In this document: positions 13,492 to 16,461 of the stretch, piece by piece
Numbering within the stretch: position 1 is the stretch's first letter
Layout of the letters: every line of letters starts with the position of its first letter
Assembly (NCBI GenBank): GCA_023416655.1
Contig: JAEZHK010000098.1
Location: forward strand, 1 to 16,461
Direction of reading: 5' to 3'
Source of the DNA: Bacillota bacterium
GTDB lineage: Bacteria > Bacillota > Clostridia > Christensenellales > Aristaeellaceae
DNA: 16,461 nt
Translations under genes and position numbers: made by a program
Notes under the pieces: generated by a model
What the model saw: the letters and a program-made list of their open reading frames with translations, nothing else
Databases searched by the model: none
What the model was told of the DNA's origin: nothing

Positions 13492-15069
13492 ATGTGTTCA
13501 ATCATGGGGTTTGAGAAGCGGAGCATTCCTTTCGACGAGATGCTGGAGGCGTTTTCCCGCAGCACGTCCCGCGGGCCGGACATGTCCCGCGTGGAGGAGG
13601 CCGGCGAAGGCTGGCTGTGCTTCCACCGCCTGGCCATCATGGGCCTGACCGAGTCTGGCATGCAGCCCTTCGAGCTGGACGGCGACATGGTGGTGTGCAA
13701 CGGTGAACTGTACGGCTTCCGCCCGGTCAAAGAGAAGCTGGCGGAGAAGTATGAATTCGAGAGCGAATCCGACTGCGAACTCCTGCTGCCGCTCTACCGG
13801 GAACAGGGCCTCGACATGTTCAAAAACCTCGACGCGGAGTTCGCGCTGATCCTGTACGATGCCAAAAAGGACGCGCTGATCGCCGCGAGGGACCCGATCG
13901 GCATCCGCCCGCTGTACTACGGCCGACTCGCCGACGGCTCTCTGGCCTACGCCAGCGAACCCAAGAACCTGGTGGGCCTCACGGACACCATCCTGCCCTT
14001 CCCGCCCGGCTGCTACGCGGTGAACGGCGTCATCACCCGCTACTCGGACATCGCAAAGGCCGAAGAATACTTCGACGCCGACATCGAAACCATCTGCGAG
14101 GGCATCCGTACTCGGCTCGTGGCGGGCGTTGAGAAGCGAATGGACGCCGACGCGCCGCTAGGATTCCTCCTGAGCGGCGGCCTCGACAGCTCGCTGGTCT
14201 GCGCGATCTCGGCAAGGCTTACCGACAAGCCCATCCGCACCTTCTCCATCGGCATGGCGAAGGACGCCATCGACCTCAAGTACGCCCGCGTGGTGGCGGA
14301 TTACCTGGGGTGCGACCACACCGACGTGATCATCTCCCGGGAGGACGTGCTCGAGGCGCTGCCCCATGTGGTCAAACTCCTCGGCACCTACGACATCACC
14401 ACCATCCGCGCGTCCATCGGCATGTACCTGGTGTGCAAGTACATCCACGAACACTCAGACATCCGGGTGCTGATGACCGGCGAAATCTCCGACGAACTCT
14501 TCGGCTACAAGTATACGGACTTCGCGCCCGACGCCGAGTCCTTCCAGCGCGAGGCGGAAAAGCGCATCCGCGAATTGCACATGTACGACGTGCTCCGGGC
14601 CGACCGGTGCATTTCGGTCAACTCCATCGAGGCGCGCGTGCCGTTTGGCGACCTGGAATTCGTGCGCTATGTGATGGCCATCCACCCCAGGCACAAGCTC
14701 AACACCTACAAAATGGGCAAGTACCTTCTGCGCCGCGCCTTCGAGGGCGACTGGCTGCCCCTCTCCATCCTCTACCGCGACAAGGCGGCCTTCTCGGATG
14801 CGGTGGGCCACTCGATGGTCGAGGACCTCAAGGCCTTCGCGGAGGCGCGGTACACGGACGCCGAATTCCGCGAGAAGGCTGCCGCCTACGACTTCGCCGC
14901 CCCCTTCACCAAGGAGAGCCTGATGTACCGGGAGCTGTTCGAATCCTTCTACCCCGGCCAGGCCCGGATGGTGGACGACTTCTGGATGCCCAACCGCTCC
15001 TGGGAGGGCTGCAACGTGACCGACCCGTCGGCCCGCGTACTGGCCAACTACGGCGCCAGCGGGGTTTAA
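13492..15069 (+). CDS. asnB: asparagine synthetase (glutamine-hydrolysing)
   Basis: A 525-aa enzyme that makes asparagine from aspartate, glutamine and ATP. The start is fixed at ATG 13492 because mature class II glutamine amidotransferases expose Cys2: the protein begins MCSIMG. GGAGG lies 10 nt upstream. The glutaminase domain spans about 2-190, with HRLAIM (45-50) and NGE (70-72). The synthetase domain has the ATP-pyrophosphatase loop SGGLDSS (228-234) and RVPFGDLEFVRY near 390. The frame stays open upstream to 13459, but those codons are part of the T-box hairpin. Length matches short bacterial AsnB. It is preceded by an Asn T-box and followed by its own terminator. Confidence 0.97.
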   Translation: MCSIMGFEKRSIPFDEMLEAFSRSTSRGPDMSRVEEAGEGWLCFHRLAIMGLTESGMQPFELDGDMVVCNGELYGFRPVKEKLAEKYEFESESDCELLLPLYREQGLDMFKNLDAEFALILYDAKKDALIAARDPIGIRPLYYGRLADGSLAYASEPKNLVGLTDTILPFPPGCYAVNGVITRYSDIAKAEEYFDADIETICEGIRTRLVAGVEKRMDADAPLGFLLSGGLDSSLVCAISARLTDKPIRTFSIGMAKDAIDLKYARVVADYLGCDHTDVIISREDVLEALPHVVKLLGTYDITTIRASIGMYLVCKYIHEHSDIRVLMTGEISDELFGYKYTDFAPDAESFQREAEKRIRELHMYDVLRADRCISVNSIEARVPFGDLEFVRYVMAIHPRHKLNTYKMGKYLLRRAFEGDWLPLSILYRDKAAFSDAVGHSMVEDLKAFAEARYTDAEFREKAAAYDFAAPFTKESLMYRELFESFYPGQARMVDDFWMPNRSWEGCNVTDPSARVLANYGASGV

Positions 15070-15100
15070 TGAAGGCGGACTGCCGAACCAAGGCAGCATA

Positions 15101-15136
15101 AAACGAGAGAATGCATGTGCAGTCTCCCGTTTTTTG
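15101..15136 (+). terminator. intrinsic terminator of asnB
   Basis: AAACGAGAGA (15101-15110) pairs with TCTCCCGTTT with a single A-C mismatch; an inner TGCA-TG-TGCA stem closes the loop. The stem runs into TTTTTT. Confidence 0.85.
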
Positions 15137-15179
15137 ATGTATGATAAGACATCGGCAGAAAGCACGGGGAGGCAAAGGC

Positions 15180-15899
15180 ATGAGGGCATTTGAAGGAAAG
15201 GCCGCGCTGATCACCGGCGCGGGCGGCGGCATCGGAAGGGCGCTGGCTACAGCGCTGGCGGAAGGCGGCGCAAATCTCGCGCTGTGCGGCCGGAATGAAG
15301 CGAAGCTCCGGGAGAGCGGGAAAATCGCGGAAGACCTCGGCGCGGGGGTGCTTTTGATCCCCGGCGACCTGACGGATCCCGCCTGCCCCGCCGTGAGCGT
15401 AAAACAGGCGGCGGAACACTTCGGGCGGCTGGACGTGCTCATCAACAACGCCGGCGAGGTACTGAATAAGCCCGTCGAGTCTGTCACGCTGGAGGAATAC
15501 GACCGCGTGATGGCGGTCAACGCCCGAGCGCCGTTCCTCTTCTGTCAGGCGGCGCTGCCGCACCTGCGCATAACACATGGCGCCATTTTGAACATCGGCT
15601 CGGTGGTCTCCCACAAGGGCTACCCGATGCAGAGCGTCTATGGCGCGTCGAAGCACGCGCTGCTTGGGTTCACCAAGGCGCTGGCAAACGAAGTCTTTCG
15701 GGACGGCGTGCGGGTGCACATGCTCAGCCCCGGAGGCGTTCTGACCGACATGGCAACCCGCGCGCGGCCGGATCTGCCTGCGGAGGCGCTGATCCTGCCG
15801 GAGGAGATCGCGGAGCTGGCGGTCTTCCTTCTGACCCGCAGGACCGCCGTCATCGACGAGATCGAGACCCACCGGCCCGGCAAGGAACCGTTCATCTAG
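15180..15899 (+). CDS. SDR family NAD(P)-dependent oxidoreductase
   Basis: A 239-aa classical short-chain dehydrogenase/reductase. The cofactor-binding TGAGGGIG is at 12-19, NNAG at 89-92, and the catalytic Ser141, Tyr154 and Lys158 lie in SVVSHKGYPMQSVYGASK-type spacing. The Rossmann fold is complete and of usual length. The substrate cannot be read from sequence; FabG-like ketoacyl reductase, sugar dehydrogenase or other alcohol dehydrogenase roles are all possible. The start is ATG 15180 because GGGGAGG lies 7 nt upstream; an in-frame ATG at 15141 lacks a ribosome site and adds non-homologous residues. It stands alone between the asnB terminator and repeat copy C, whose first hairpin begins 1 nt after its stop. 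Confidence 0.92.
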   Translation: MRAFEGKAALITGAGGGIGRALATALAEGGANLALCGRNEAKLRESGKIAEDLGAGVLLIPGDLTDPACPAVSVKQAAEHFGRLDVLINNAGEVLNKPVESVTLEEYDRVMAVNARAPFLFCQAALPHLRITHGAILNIGSVVSHKGYPMQSVYGASKHALLGFTKALANEVFRDGVRVHMLSPGGVLTDMATRARPDLPAEALILPEEIAELAVFLLTRRTAVIDEIETHRPGKEPFI

Positions 15900-15932
15900 G
15901 CGCCCAAAATCCGCCAGGCGGCTTTTGGGCGC
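15900..15932 (+). terminator. terminator-like hairpin 3' of the SDR gene
   Basis: GCGCCCAAAA (15900-15909) pairs with TTTTGGGCGC (15923-15932), with an inner GCC/GGC stem and asymmetric TCC. It starts directly after the stop codon and is hairpin 4 of repeat copy C. Confidence 0.65.
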
Positions 15933-16066
15933 GAAGGAAGAGGACTGCGTGAGCCATGAAATCCTTCGGGATTTCCGGGCGGCTCACTGACTTGTGGTAT
16001 TGTTTCCTCCATCAGTGTGCGCACTGATTATGGAAACCGATTCCCGGCGCTCAGGTCGCCGGGAAC
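15900..16066 (-). repeat. structured dispersed repeat, copy C (inverted)
   Basis: Third copy, on the minus strand. Read on minus: hairpin 1 TTCCCGGCG/CGCCGGGAA (16065-16057/16049-16041) has a compensatory T-A to C-G change relative to copies A and B. Hairpin 2 (16037-16023/16016-16002) keeps 15+6+15 spacing, with two mismatches and one wobble mid-stem, and loop GCGCAC. Hairpin 3 is GAGCC (15985-15981) with GGCTC (15955-15951) around the constant GCCCGGAAATCCCG. The hairpin 1 to GAGCC offset is again 81 nt. Hairpin 4 is 15932-15900. It adjoins the SDR gene 3' end exactly as copies A and B adjoin metA and fhs. Confidence 0.85.
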
Positions 16067-16096
16067 GATGGAAGCCTTGAAGGTGACAGTCTGAAC

Positions 16097-16135
16097 AATC
16101 CCTCCCGCGCATAGGCATAAATGCGGGGAGGGATT
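16097..16135 (+). promoter_or_regulatory. hairpin sequestering the LysM gene ribosome site
   Basis: AATCCCTCCC (16097-16106) pairs perfectly with GGGAGGGATT (16126-16135), extended by CGCAT/ATGCG after one bulged G. The distal arm contains GGGGAGGG, the only good ribosome site for the downstream gene, so the fold would hide it. TTTTCTTT follows, so it could alternatively act as a terminator or attenuator. Confidence 0.6.
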
Positions 16136-16139
16136 TTCT

Positions 16140-16461
16140 TTGGAAAGAATGGATTGCCCGCTGGGCGATACTTACACGGTGAAAGAGGGGGATACCCTCC
16201 AGTCCATCGCGCGAGGGTTGGGCATCTCGCAGCGCGAACTGATCCGGCGCAACCCGCTGGTGGACCCGGCTCAGATCCAGCCCGGACAGGTGCTGTGCGT
16301 ACCCGGCGCGCTGCAAGCGGCCCCGCAGCTGCGCCCAGCCCCGGACCCGCCACCGAACCCGCAGCCCCAGATAAGGCCATCACCACCTCAACCGCCGCAG
16401 CCTCCCAGACCACCGCAGCCGCCACAACCGCCGCAGCCTCCCAGACCGCCGCAGCCGCCAC
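16140..16461 (+). CDS. LysM-domain protein with proline-rich tail, 3' end cut by window edge
   Basis: About 107 codons are visible. Residues ~10-55 form a LysM domain (YTVKEGDTLQSIARGLGIS, then RRNPLVDPAQIQPGQVLCVP), which binds peptidoglycan or related glycans. A low-complexity proline/glutamine-rich tail of PPQPP and PPRPPQPP units follows to the window edge. No signal peptide is seen at the N-terminus; proteins of this kind in spore formers can be spore-coat or cortex associated, but that is only a possibility here. I place the start at TTG 16140 (MERMDCPLGDTYTV) because GGGGAGGG is 7 nt upstream; ATG 16149, three codons later, is the alternative and has a site 16 nt away. Confidence 0.82.
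   Translation, partial: MERMDCPLGDTYTVKEGDTLQSIARGLGISQRELIRRNPLVDPAQIQPGQVLCVPGALQAAPQLRPAPDPPPNPQPQIRPSPPQPPQPPRPPQPPQPPQPPRPPQPP

Noticed and set aside
16309..16461. CRISPR-like or minisatellite array at the right edge
   Set aside because: Units are short, irregular and in frame, encoding proline-rich repeats; there are no unique spacers.

Overview
The window looks like chromosomal DNA from a high-GC member of the Bacillota (class Clostridia). The evidence is the gene content: RecD2, ComF, a CD1871A-type small CXXC protein, a VanW-family surface protein, Bacillus-type glutamine synthetase next to an ANTAR regulator, formate-tetrahydrofolate ligase, and an asparagine T-box. It is also suggested by strong GGAGG ribosome sites and TTGACA/TATAAT-like promoters. 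I see no phage, plasmid, transposase or CRISPR. All genes read as ordinary core or near-core genes; the unusual content lies between them.

Layout. 1-3450, minus strand: recD2, comF, then a structured RNA with its own near-consensus promoter and an 11-bp closing stem, then the start of a small zinc-ribbon gene cut by the window edge. This RNA sits in the comFC-to-raiA neighbourhood where the raiA-motif RNA is known. 3465-3960, minus: a four-tRNA operon in the order Pro(UGG), Glu(UUC), CAU, Asp(GUC), with promoter and terminator. 4232-6704, minus: a VanW-domain cell-surface protein followed 10 nt later by metA, whose Glu111 indicates use of acetyl-CoA. 7016-9752, minus: a 56-aa CD1871A-like CXXC peptide, a membrane 4Fe-4S (NapH-like) protein and fhs, all overlapping. 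9755-10864, plus: a DUF4432 aldose-1-epimerase-like gene with a divergent promoter. 11035-13055, minus: glnA then an ANTAR protein with a receiver-like domain lacking the phospho-Asp. 13162-15136, plus: an Asn-specific T-box leader and asnB. 15180-15899, plus: an SDR oxidoreductase. 16097 to the end, plus: the start of a LysM gene with a proline-rich tail, its ribosome site buried in a hairpin.

The most unusual signal is a family of three ~165-nt structured repeats (4098-4260, 6848-7013 on plus; 15900-16066 on minus). Each has four hairpins in the same register. The stems differ in sequence but keep pairing through compensatory changes, while one loop and a 19-nt linker/hairpin block are constant. 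Each copy abuts the 3' end of a different gene (metA, fhs, the SDR gene), always in the same orientation relative to that gene, and ends in a terminator-like hairpin shared with it. I do not recognise this family.

The genes fit a nitrogen, one-carbon and sulfur amino-acid theme: glutamine synthesis (glnA) and glutamine use for asparagine (asnB) are divergently transcribed, with asnB sensing uncharged tRNA-Asn; metA starts methionine synthesis and fhs feeds the folate one-carbon pool that methionine synthesis also uses.
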